In this document: piece after piece, positions 1-6,379 of the stretch
Position numbering within the stretch: the stretch's first letter is position 1
How the letters are laid out: each line of letters begins with the position of its first letter
DNA from: an uncultured Aeromonadales bacterium
Lineage (GTDB): Bacteria; Pseudomonadota; Gammaproteobacteria; Enterobacterales; Succinivibrionaceae
Length of the DNA stretch: 9,170 nucleotides
Assembly (NCBI GenBank): GCA_902796095.1
Contig: CADBNP010000058.1
Span: 1 to 9,170 of the forward strand
Direction of reading: 5' to 3'
Made by a program: the position numbers and the translations under genes
The notes under the pieces: model-generated
What the model saw: only the letters and a program-made list of their open reading frames with translations
Databases searched by the model: none
Told to the model about the DNA's origin: nothing

Positions 1-307
1 CCAGTTTGATTAAATCAGTCTCGAGAGCATCGCGGGCAAGATTGGCCGCAAAAACAGCCTCCTTTGCAACCCTGGATCCGGCTGTATTCGGAAGAAGTCT
101 TACCCCGATATTCATAAGAGGCGCCAGAATATCATCATAACCGTTAAATCTTGCCCTTCTTACCGCCACTGTAACAAGTTCTGTCCCGGAGGCCTTCACA
201 GCCCTGCACATTACATCAGATGATGAGAATTTGCCGGAACCGATAAAGAGGCGTGAAGAAAAACGGTATTTACCAATTGTCAGTTCATCCTGTTCATTAT
301 TTTCCAT
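1..307 (-). CDS. thiG: Thiazole synthase ThiG, N-terminal part (cut by window edge)
   Basis: ThiG condenses 1-deoxy-D-xylulose 5-phosphate, dehydroglycine and the ThiS thiocarboxylate into the thiazole phosphate of thiamin, in the cytoplasm. The 102 complete codons visible carry ThiG hallmarks: LFIGSGKF at residues 20-27, LLPNTAGSR at 71-79, KEAVFAANLAR at 82-92 and LIKL at 99-102. By family alignment, Lys101 in that last motif is the lysine that forms the imine with the sugar substrate. The ATG is at 307-305, with a strong AGGAGG at 322-317 lying inside the end of thiS, and the gap to the thiS stop is 5 nt. This argues for translational coupling and balanced output of ThiS and its partner enzyme. 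The rest of the gene, about 150 residues by family length, lies beyond position 1. The N-terminus has a short acidic extension (MENNEQDE) before the first conserved strand. Confidence 0.96.
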   Translation of the reverse strand, partial: MENNEQDELTIGKYRFSSRLFIGSGKFSSSDVMCRAVKASGTELVTVAVRRARFNGYDDILAPLMNIGVRLLPNTAGSRVAKEAVFAANLARDALETDLIKL

Positions 308-312
308 CTGAT

Positions 313-531
313 TCAACCTCCTGCCACCATGGTAAAAATTTCAATTACGTCATTCTCCCTGAGAATATACTGATCAAAATCCTTTTTGGATATGACCTCG
401 TCATTCACTCCCACAGCAAAACCGAAGAGACTCTTCGGATCATCAGTCACCAGACCTTTCTCGCGCAGAAATTCCAGCAGCGTCCTGCAGTCTGTTTCCT
501 TTACTTCACCATTGCATATAACTTTAATCAT
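313..531 (-). CDS. thiS: Sulfur carrier protein ThiS
   Basis: ThiS is a ubiquitin-fold protein whose C-terminal Gly is adenylated by ThiF and converted to a thiocarboxylate, which donates sulfur to ThiG. The predicted protein has 72 residues (E. coli ThiS is 66), opens with MIKVICNGE and ends in the required Gly-Gly at residues 71-72, just before the TGA. An upstream in-frame ATG at 564 would add 11 residues (MQLQKDYWKKF) that lie within thiDE and fit no ThiS N-terminus, so I chose the ATG at 531-529. That start overlaps the end of thiDE by 8 nt. Its ribosome-binding site is weak (GGAAA), so translation is probably coupled to thiDE. The position between thiDE and thiG agrees with the role. 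No thiF, needed to activate ThiS, is present in the window. Confidence 0.93.
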   Translation of the reverse strand: MIKVICNGEVKETDCRTLLEFLREKGLVTDDPKSLFGFAVGVNDEVISKKDFDQYILRENDVIEIFTMVAGG

Positions 532-2017
532 GAATTTTTTCCAGTAATCTTTTTGTAACTGCATCCGGATCCCCGGCAGCGGTAATCAGGGACACTACTG
601 CAACTGAACCGACTCCGGCTGCCAGAACCCCGTCAAGAGTATCCTCCTTGATCCCGCCGATGGCCACAGTCGGCACATCTTTGAGAAGCCGTACATAATG
701 TCCAAGCTTTTCAAGCCCCTGAGGCTTTGACTTCATTACCTTCGTTCCGGTAGGAAATATATGTCCCAGTGCCACATAGGAAGGATTCAGTCTGAGAACA
801 GCGGCAATTTCCCTGTAACCGTGGGTGGAAACCCCGAGTCGCAGACCGCCTGCGGCTATGGCGGAAAGATCTGCACTTTTAAGGTCCTCCTGACCGAGAT
901 GAACACCGTAGGCACCGTACTTAAGCGCCAGCTGCCAGTAATCATCTATGTAGAGTCGGGCTCCGTATTCTCTTCCCAGTCTGATCGCCTCTGCTATATC
1001 CTTTTCCAGTTCGGGATAATCAGGATCCTTGATCCTGAGCTGCAGAGTTCTGACACCAAGCCCGAGCAGACGCCGGATCCATTCTATACTGCCGACCACA
1101 GGATAAAGTCCCATTCTGAAAGTTTCAGAAGGAAAGGAGAGTTTTACATCCGGTTCATCAAAGGAAGAAAGCACATCCGGCAGGTAGTTCCTGTCATCAT
1201 AATCAAATCCGGATGCCGGTGTTCCGCCCCTGCCCACGGCATATCCGCAGGCAACCGCCCTGCCTGCATACATAACTGCAGCAGTAACGGCATCCGCAGT
1301 TATATACCCGCCGGCAATAAATGATGCCACAGCGGATGACAGAGTACATCCAGTACCGTGCTTGAAACTGACGTCATAAAATCTGGATCTGTAGATCACA
1401 GGCTCCTCTCCCGGCTCCTGCAGAACGTCGTATATATAACCGTTTTCAGCTCTGTGACCACCTGTAATCAGGACCGCAGAATTCAGTTTCTGCTGAAGTC
1501 CGGCAGCAAGGGCCAGGATTTCCTTTTCATCCGCTGCACCTTCACCGGATCCAGCCTTAATATCAAACAGACGACATAAATCCATAAACTCCGGAATATT
1601 CGGAGTGATGAGATCCACATACTCAAAAAAAGAAAGGTTTCTGAGCTGCTTATAGGTGAGGCTGCTCATGGTTCCGCCTGCTGTCGGGCACAGAACCGGA
1701 TCATAAACAACAAAGGGACGCAGTTCCTCTGGAATACCGGACAGAAATTCCACTATGCAGCCTGCTATCTCTGAATTCGGGATCAATCCGATTTTTACAG
1801 CCTTTGGTCTTATGTCACTCCAGAGGTGAGAAAGAACAGATCTGAAAAACTCCGCAGGAACCGCCTCCGTCTTCAGAACTGATTCCGAATTCTGACAGGT
1901 AAGAGCAGTTATGACACTGCACCCATGAACTCCGCAGTCCGACATGGTTTTCAGATCTCGTTCAATACCGGCACAGCCTCCCGAATCTGAAGCGGCTATT
2001 GTCCATACCACATTCAC
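524..2017 (-). CDS. thiDE: Bifunctional HMP(-P) kinase / thiamin-phosphate synthase (ThiD-ThiE fusion)
   Basis: A 497-residue fusion. Residues 1 to about 275 are ThiD, which phosphorylates HMP and then HMP-P. Visible motifs are SDSGG at 10-14, ITALTCQN at 36-43 (Gln42 matching the pyrimidine-contacting Gln of ThiD), YDPV at 105-108, TPN at 138-140, ITGGH at 184-188 and HGTGCTLSSA at 220-229, which carries the anion-hole/catalytic region. Residues about 303-497 are ThiE, which joins HMP-PP and thiazole phosphate. Its motifs are TLQLRIKD at 324-331, DDYW at 358-361, GVHLGQEDL at 371-379, GVSTH at 395-399, GHIFPTGTK at 418-426 and AIGGI at 452-456. A linker of about 30 residues joins them. The start is a GTG at 2017 inside the thiC stop (GTGA overlap), supported by AGGAG at 2030-2026 with 8 nt spacing. 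The ThiD phosphate loop is unusual: AASDSGGCAGIER replaces the common GSDSGGGAGIQA. Fusions of this kind are known in gammaproteobacteria. Confidence 0.95.
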   Translation of the reverse strand: MNVVWTIAASDSGGCAGIERDLKTMSDCGVHGCSVITALTCQNSESVLKTEAVPAEFFRSVLSHLWSDIRPKAVKIGLIPNSEIAGCIVEFLSGIPEELRPFVVYDPVLCPTAGGTMSSLTYKQLRNLSFFEYVDLITPNIPEFMDLCRLFDIKAGSGEGAADEKEILALAAGLQQKLNSAVLITGGHRAENGYIYDVLQEPGEEPVIYRSRFYDVSFKHGTGCTLSSAVASFIAGGYITADAVTAAVMYAGRAVACGYAVGRGGTPASGFDYDDRNYLPDVLSSFDEPDVKLSFPSETFRMGLYPVVGSIEWIRRLLGLGVRTLQLRIKDPDYPELEKDIAEAIRLGREYGARLYIDDYWQLALKYGAYGVHLGQEDLKSADLSAIAAGGLRLGVSTHGYREIAAVLRLNPSYVALGHIFPTGTKVMKSKPQGLEKLGHYVRLLKDVPTVAIGGIKEDTLDGVLAAGVGSVAVVSLITAAGDPDAVTKRLLEKIHD

Positions 2018-3720
2018 TGCTGACTCTCCTCTTCCACCAGTTTTTTGATTTCACGGCTTACCCGGATGGAGCAGAATTTAGGACCGCACATGGAGCAGAA
2101 TTCAAAGTCATGATCACACTCACCGAGTTTTGAATCCTCCAGGAAGAGCCGTTTTGCTGTATACGGATCCATGGAAAGAGCAAACTGATCATTCCATCTG
2201 AATTCAGCTCTGGCCAGACTCATGGCATTATCACGGATCGCTGCCAGAGGATGGTGTTTGGCCAAATCTGCGGCATGGGCGGCAACCTTGTATGCCACCA
2301 TACCCTGCTGAACATCGTTTTTGTTCGGAAGTCCCAGATGCTCCTTCGGAGTGACATAGCAGAGCATGGAGCATCCATACCAGCCGATCATTGCGGCACC
2401 AATGGCCGAGGTGAAGTGATCATATCCCGGAGCAATATCTGTAACTACAGGACCGAGGGTGTAGAACGGTGCTCCGTGACACTCCTCCAGTTCCTTCGTC
2501 ATATTAATCTCAATCTGATCAACAGGAACATGGCCAGGTCCCTCAATCATAACCTGAACACCGTACTCCCATGCCGTTTTCGTCAGTTCTCCCAGAACCT
2601 TAAGTTCACCGAACTGAGCCTCGTCATTGGCATCATAAACAGATCCCGGACGAAGTCCGTCTCCAAGAGACAAAGCAATGTCATAAGCGGCACAAATCTC
2701 GCAAATTTCCCTGAAATGGGTGTAGAGAAAATTCTCCTCCCTGTGAGTCATGCACCACTTTGCAATAATAGATCCGCCCCTGGAAACAATACCGGTAAGA
2801 CGCTTTGCTGCAAGAGGGATCAGTTTTCTGAGCAGTCCGGCATGAATGGTAAAGTAATCCACTCCCTGCTCAGCCTGTTCAACAAGAACTTCCCTGAATA
2901 CATCCCAGCTCAGATTTTCAGCTATGCCGTTCACCTTCTCCAAAGCCTGATACATGGGAACAGTGCCTATTGGAACAGGAGAATTGCGTATGATTGATTC
3001 TCTTGTCTCACTGATCCTGCGTCCTGTACTCAGATCCATTACGGTATCAGCACCCCAGCGGATGGACCAGACCATTTTCTCGATCTCCTCTGCCACCGAA
3101 GAGCACATGGAAGAGTTTCCAATATTGGAATTCACCTTGACCAGAAACTTTGTTCCTATAACCATAGGCTCCAGTTCCGGATGATTGATATTGGCAGGAA
3201 TAATCGCCCTGCCTGCCGCAACCTCCTGCCGAATGAATTCTCCGGTAATCGCAGGCATGCCGTCCTTTTCAAGAGTCTGACTTTCTCTTACAGCGGCAAA
3301 CTCCATCTCCGGAGTCACTATCCCAGCCCTTGCATATTCAAGCTGAGTGATTTTTGCACCTGCAGAAGCCTTAAAGATTTTTCTGCCGGAAAGTTTAATG
3401 AAATAATCAGCAGGATAATTCACCTCGCAGGATTCCAGTTCTCTCTGCTTAAGCCAGTCTGTTCTAATTTTCGGTGCACCCAGGTGAAGGTTGAGTTCAG
3501 CTGAAGGATCTCCGTAAACTCCTGAAGTGTCATAGACTACAACAGGTTTATGCGGTGACTTCAGGTTGATTTGACGGAACGGAACTCTGACACCGTCCTT
3601 CATTGAAATATAGATACGCTCAGACTGGGGGAAACACTCCGCCTTCATCTGATTTATATTGAGCAAAGCCTGAGACTCTCTGTCTTCATTCCTTGATCCG
3701 ATCTGCTCTTCTTCCTGCAT
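2014..3720 (-). CDS. thiC: Phosphomethylpyrimidine synthase ThiC
   Basis: ThiC is a radical SAM enzyme that rearranges 5-aminoimidazole ribotide into HMP phosphate, the pyrimidine half of thiamin. The 568-residue protein is somewhat shorter than the 631 residues of E. coli ThiC, mainly at the N-terminus and the C-terminal tail. Conserved stretches are NSNIGNS at 197-203, MDLSTGR at 228-234, RNSPVPIGTVP at 245-255, SLGDGLRPG at 351-359, EGPGHVP at 393-399 and the C-terminal cluster motif CSMCGPKFC (Cys542, Cys545, Cys550). This CxxCxxxxC binds the 4Fe-4S cluster in the reversed, C-terminal arrangement typical of ThiC. After NSNIGNS the sequence reads SMCSSV, where many family members have AVTSSI. 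The ATG at 3720-3718 has GGAG at 3729-3726, 5 nt upstream. It is the first gene of the operon, 45 nt downstream of a TPP aptamer, and overlaps thiDE by 4 nt. Confidence 0.97.
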   Translation of the reverse strand: MQEEEQIGSRNEDRESQALLNINQMKAECFPQSERIYISMKDGVRVPFRQINLKSPHKPVVVYDTSGVYGDPSAELNLHLGAPKIRTDWLKQRELESCEVNYPADYFIKLSGRKIFKASAGAKITQLEYARAGIVTPEMEFAAVRESQTLEKDGMPAITGEFIRQEVAAGRAIIPANINHPELEPMVIGTKFLVKVNSNIGNSSMCSSVAEEIEKMVWSIRWGADTVMDLSTGRRISETRESIIRNSPVPIGTVPMYQALEKVNGIAENLSWDVFREVLVEQAEQGVDYFTIHAGLLRKLIPLAAKRLTGIVSRGGSIIAKWCMTHREENFLYTHFREICEICAAYDIALSLGDGLRPGSVYDANDEAQFGELKVLGELTKTAWEYGVQVMIEGPGHVPVDQIEINMTKELEECHGAPFYTLGPVVTDIAPGYDHFTSAIGAAMIGWYGCSMLCYVTPKEHLGLPNKNDVQQGMVAYKVAAHAADLAKHHPLAAIRDNAMSLARAEFRWNDQFALSMDPYTAKRLFLEDSKLGECDHDFEFCSMCGPKFCSIRVSREIKKLVEEESQQ

Positions 3721-3743
3721 AGAGACTCCAAATAAAGATATAT

Positions 3744-3793
3744 AAAAGGTCGGTCCCTAGACAAGCTTGTTCCCTACGACGGTACTAACCGAC
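3744..3793 (-). promoter_or_regulatory. Possible riboswitch expression platform: alternative hairpin
   Basis: GUCGGU (3793-3788), part of the aptamer's sensor arm, is perfectly complementary to ACCGAC (3754-3749) just downstream of the aptamer, with UAG/CUA able to extend the stem inside. The downstream strand is followed by CC and UUUUAUAUAU (from 3747). Pairing would open the aptamer arm, so the hairpin and the TPP-bound fold exclude each other. The U-rich tail is short and interrupted, so this may be an anti-aptamer switch rather than an efficient terminator. This is read from base pairing only, without energy calculation. Control by access to the GGAG site at 3729-3726 is equally possible. 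Confidence 0.35.
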
Positions 3794-3844
3794 AGGTTTA
3801 CGGATCCCGATTTCTCGATCTCAGCACTAAGGCACTCCGACAAG
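3766..3844 (-). promoter_or_regulatory. TPP riboswitch aptamer (THI element) in the thiC leader
   Basis: The minus-strand RNA between 3844 and 3766 matches the thiamin pyrophosphate aptamer and is close to the E. coli thiC version. It has CGGAGUGCC at 3839-3831, the invariant CUGAGA at 3824-3819 (pyrimidine-binding), a GGGAUCC block, AACCUG, and CGUAGGGAACAAG near the 3' end. P1 forms from CUUGU (3844-3840) and ACAAG (3770-3766). CGGU (3791-3788) and ACCG (3783-3780) close the pyrophosphate-sensor arm hairpin over UAGU. The small optional helix after GUGCC is weak here, because UGC stands where E. coli has GGC. TPP binding should lower expression of thiC-thiDE-thiS-thiG. The expression mechanism is treated in a separate entry. 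Confidence 0.95.
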
Positions 3845-3872
3845 TAGCAGTCAGACAGATATCCTCATATAA

Positions 3873-3893
3873 ATCTGATCCGAAACATCAGAT
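3873..3893. repeat. Inverted repeat upstream of the TPP aptamer
   Basis: ATCTGAT at 3873-3879 and ATCAGAT at 3887-3893 form a perfect 7-bp inverted repeat around a 7-nt spacer, about 30 bp upstream of the aptamer's first base. It could be an operator or a leader hairpin. No T-run follows it on the minus strand, so it is not an intrinsic terminator. Confidence 0.5.
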
Positions 3894-3917
3894 AAATGCT
3901 GACTTCTGAATAAATCA

Positions 3918-3939
3918 TCGTCAGCGGTATCGCTGACGA
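3918..3939. repeat. Perfect 9-bp inverted repeat with 4-nt loop
   Basis: TCGTCAGCG (3918-3926), spacer GTAT, then CGCTGACGA (3931-3939). The stem is GC-rich and perfect, but neither strand has the T-run of an intrinsic terminator. It lies 74 bp upstream of the aptamer. A single half-site, CGCTGACGA, recurs at 6822-6830 upstream of the first repeat-protein gene. Operator, RNA hairpin or remnant of a dispersed repeat are all possible. Confidence 0.55.
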
Positions 3940-4078
3940 CCCATGGCAATGTGATCCCGTAATGAACCATGATTATGCAGAAAATCAGAATAAACAAATT
4001 TAAGGAAAAATCATTTCTGACAGGATGATTCTATCATAAGGGTAAACTAATGATTACTGTTAATGAGAAAAAGAGAAG

Positions 4079-4113
4079 AAAAAATCCCGCAAAGGTGCGA
4101 TCCTGCGGGATTT
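4079..4113 (-). terminator. Intrinsic terminator (second, distal) facing minus-strand transcripts
   Basis: A 10-bp stem, AAATCCCGCA (4082-4091) with TGCGGGATTT (4104-4113), encloses a 12-nt loop. On the minus strand it is followed by six T residues (to 4079) and then CTTC. It lies about 125 nt past the aspT stop and 70 nt past a first terminator, so it is either a back-up terminator or ends a separate short transcript. The plus-strand side has only TTTC, so it is mainly one-directional. Confidence 0.75.
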
Positions 4114-4182
4114 CTAATAGCCGGGTTTAAAGCGGATTAAAACCATGAATCTGCTCTTTAAACAACAGTTACTGAAACGCAC

Positions 4183-4211
4183 AAAAAAAGACCCGGAAGA
4201 AAATCCGGATC
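4183..4211 (-). terminator. Intrinsic terminator of the aspT-like gene
   Basis: Read on the minus strand, GATCCGGA (4211-4204), loop UUUUCU, then TCCGGGTC (4197-4190) makes an 8-bp stem with one G-U pair, followed directly by seven T residues (4189-4183). It begins 27 nt after the stop codon of the transporter gene. This is a textbook arrangement and separates the transporter transcript from the thi operon. Confidence 0.88.
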
Positions 4212-4237
4212 CTGCGAAAAACTATGACTGCGTATTA

Positions 4238-6052
4238 TCAGCAATGGATCAGCATTGCCAGAACCACAAAGATCTGCGGCGACATAATACGAAGGAACAT
4301 GGTAAACGGATACACTGTGGCATATCCAAGAGATGTAGCCTCAGGACTTGAATAAAGAGCATTGGAATATGCAAGAGCCGGAGGATCAGTACACGCACCG
4401 GAAATGGCACCGCACATGCTGAGATAGTTGACTTTGAGAAGAAACATTGAAACAAAGCCTGCGATCAGCAGAGGGATCAGCGTGATCAGAACGCCGTAAA
4501 ACATCCACCAAAGACCCTGGGTACTTGCAACAGAGGCAAAAAACGTCTGACCAGCCTTTAAACCTACGCAGGCAAGGAAGAGAACGATACCAACCTCTTT
4601 GATTGCCATATTGGCAGAACGCGGCATGAACCAGTGAACCTTGCCAAAGGTTAGAGAACTGCCGAAACGTGAGAGAAGAATTGCCATGACAAGAGGACCG
4701 CCTGCGATACCGAGCTTCAGAGCTGCCGGTATTCCAGGAACAGGAATGGCAATCGAACCGAGAATAACACCGAGCACAATACCAAGGAACAGCGGCAGAG
4801 GATAAACCTGCTGAAGCTTCTGCTGGGAATCGCCCAGTTCCTTGGCCACGCCTTCAACTGCATCCCTGAGACCAACCACGTTCATAACATCACCAAACTG
4901 CAGAGTTATATTGTCATCAGGAACAAGTTCAACATCTGTTCTGGTGAAACGGGAAACAACCACATCATATTTGCTGTCAAGTCCGAGTTCGCCCAGCTTT
5001 TTGCCCATAACCTTGCTGTTGGTTACAACAACACGGTAGCTGGTCATATCGGTTCCCTTGGTTGAAAGAGAAATTTCAACCTTTTCACCGAGATCGGCAG
5101 CTATGTTATCAAGTGCACTCGGTGCACCTACCAGATGGAGAATATCACCCAGTCTTACAACATCATCATGATGCGGAACCATAAGGCTGTCCCCTCTCTT
5201 CATTCTGGAGCAGGAGATGGTCTGAGTATCCATGCGGGGAAGTTCAGAAATCTTCTTGCCGTCAAAATGAGAGTTGGTGATCTTGACATTAACAGAAACA
5301 ATACCTTTCTTGGTGGAAACCTTGGCTTCCTCAAATGCCTTGCCGGCCCTGAGAATATCAACCTTGAAGATCATCTTCATGAGGATCAGGGTGATGAAAA
5401 TACCGAGAATACCGAACGGATATGCAACCGCATAACCCTCACCGAGAGTTGAGGTTGTCTGGAGAAGTCTTTCGGAAAGCTTTGCTGAAAGAGCAACAGG
5501 ATCACTGGCCACAGAGGCATTGCTGGCAAGAAATTCATTAATTGCCTCCTGACTCAGAAGAAGTTTCTGAACGGCATCAGGAGCTGACTTGGCCACATCG
5601 GCAATCATCTGATTGGCGGCACCAAGTGCAGGAGTGTTGGTTACAGCACCGGAGTAGACACCCAGAATTTCAGGCAGTGTGACATCGGCCAGTTCAAAAA
5701 TTGCAAAGGTAACAATAAAACCGCCGAACAGAATAATCATTGCTATTGAAATCAGTTTGAGTCCTGAAGATTTCAGAGAGGCAAAAAAGCTGGGACCTAC
5801 AGAATTGCCGATTGCATAAACAAAGAGGATAAGGCCAAATTCCTGAAGATAATGCCTTGCACTTTCAAATGCGGGAGCATTGAGATCCACCAGACCGAAC
5901 TGATTTACAAAATGAGAAATGATAATGCCGCCAAAGAGCACACCGCCGATACCAAGAGTAAAACCCTTGATGTTTATTTTACCCAGAACAATACCGAAAA
6001 CACTTATGATCGCTACCAGCAGGGTCAGCTGGGCAATCCAATCTAGTACCAT
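4238..6052 (-). CDS. aspT: AspT-like aspartate:alanine exchanger (AAE) family transporter
   Basis: Inner-membrane antiporter of the AAE family (TC 2.A.81, with AspT, YidE, YbjL and the succinate exporter SucE). The 604-residue protein has the family's duplicated layout: a membrane half at about 5-230, two cytoplasmic TrkA-C/RCK-C domains at about 250-322 and 330-406, and a second membrane half at about 415-602. Repeated motifs mark the duplication: GAVTNTPALG (135-144) with GACTDPPALA (552-561), GYAVAYPFG (206-214) with GYATVYPFT (576-584), and GPSFFASL (86-93) with GQTFFASV (501-508). Residues about 151-203 form an Ala/Ser-rich insertion absent from the second half, which explains the extra length over typical 540-560-residue members. 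The ATG at 6052-6050 has GGGA 7 nt upstream. The gene is monocistronic, with its own promoter candidate and terminator. The substrate is inferred: aspartate/alanine or C4-dicarboxylate exchange. The symbol is by family only. Confidence 0.88.
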   Translation of the reverse strand: MVLDWIAQLTLLVAIISVFGIVLGKINIKGFTLGIGGVLFGGIIISHFVNQFGLVDLNAPAFESARHYLQEFGLILFVYAIGNSVGPSFFASLKSSGLKLISIAMIILFGGFIVTFAIFELADVTLPEILGVYSGAVTNTPALGAANQMIADVAKSAPDAVQKLLLSQEAINEFLASNASVASDPVALSAKLSERLLQTTSTLGEGYAVAYPFGILGIFITLILMKMIFKVDILRAGKAFEEAKVSTKKGIVSVNVKITNSHFDGKKISELPRMDTQTISCSRMKRGDSLMVPHHDDVVRLGDILHLVGAPSALDNIAADLGEKVEISLSTKGTDMTSYRVVVTNSKVMGKKLGELGLDSKYDVVVSRFTRTDVELVPDDNITLQFGDVMNVVGLRDAVEGVAKELGDSQQKLQQVYPLPLFLGIVLGVILGSIAIPVPGIPAALKLGIAGGPLVMAILLSRFGSSLTFGKVHWFMPRSANMAIKEVGIVLFLACVGLKAGQTFFASVASTQGLWWMFYGVLITLIPLLIAGFVSMFLLKVNYLSMCGAISGACTDPPALAYSNALYSSPEATSLGYATVYPFTMFLRIMSPQIFVVLAMLIHC

Positions 6053-6128
6053 ACAATATTCCCAACAGATTGATTTTAGATGGTTTCAAACAGGCAGAAA
6101 AAAGCCAAAAGTTTAAAACATGTGATCA

Positions 6129-6154
6129 AGTTCGTATTTTATCAAATACAAACT
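6129..6154. promoter_or_regulatory. Imperfect 26-bp palindrome over the aspT promoter (candidate operator)
   Basis: AGTT-C-GTATTT-TATC-AAATAC-A-AACT is symmetric about 6141/6142, with 11 of 13 positions paired. It covers the proposed -10 hexamer of the transporter gene. The right arm CAAACT (6149-6154) also forms an inverted repeat with AGTTTG at 6163-6168, beside the -35, giving three related half-sites. Such placement fits a dimeric repressor or activator, but I do not recognise the consensus of a named regulator. Confidence 0.45.
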
Positions 6155-6163
6155 CAAAAGCAA
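6136..6163 (-). promoter_or_regulatory. Candidate sigma-70 promoter of the aspT-like gene
   Basis: On the minus strand TTGCTT (6163-6158) is followed after 16 nt by TAAAAT (6141-6136). The -10 matches the consensus at five of six positions and the -35 at only three. The implied start near 6129 would leave a leader of about 75 nt before the ATG at 6052. Confidence 0.45.
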
Positions 6164-6278
6164 GTTTGGAAACTCTGCATCCCTGACCGCCTTCCTGTCA
6201 GAGAAAGTTATGAAAAACGGCAACCGGCATTTAACATTCATTTCTGGATAGCATGAAACATTCCGGAAACAGTTATGC

Positions 6279-6303
6279 AAAAAAGAAAATCCTGACGGCA
6301 GGA
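6279..6303 (-). terminator. Weak intrinsic terminator after the Ser/Asn-rich repeat gene
   Basis: On the minus strand TCCTG (6303-6299), loop CCGT, CAGGA (6294-6290), then TTTTCTTTTTT (6289-6279). The T-run is strong but the stem is only 5 bp. It lies 77 nt past the stop at 6380, ahead of the transporter promoter, so it plausibly separates the two units. Confidence 0.6.
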
Positions 6304-6379
6304 ATCAGAAACAAATGAACCGCTTTCAGCCCAGTCTCAGATTACAGGCACGCATGCTCGTTCATACAGCAAAAGGGAA

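Larger units (their letters stand above)
3845..4078. other. Intergenic region upstream of the thi operon; promoter expected here
   Basis: No coding sequence is seen on either strand. It must hold the thi operon promoter, but no minus-strand pair of hexamers is convincing. The nearest -10-like candidates are TAGAAT at 4033-4028 and an AT-rich TTATAT near 3870, both without a good -35. Two inverted repeats, listed separately, sit between these candidates and the aptamer. The stretch 3961-4078 is AT-rich and otherwise featureless. Confidence 0.5.

Noticed and set aside
532..564. Longer ThiS starting at the ATG at 564
   Set aside because: The 11 extra residues are encoded within the end of ThiE and do not match ThiS N-termini. 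MIKVICNG is the expected beginning.
2251..2997. 248-codon plus-strand frame opposite thiC
   Set aside because: It lies wholly inside a strongly conserved ThiC and shows no recognisable protein features.
4145..4351. 68-codon plus-strand frame across the aspT terminator
   Set aside because: It spans an intrinsic terminator and the antisense of the transporter's 3' end, with Lys/His-rich, non-family sequence.
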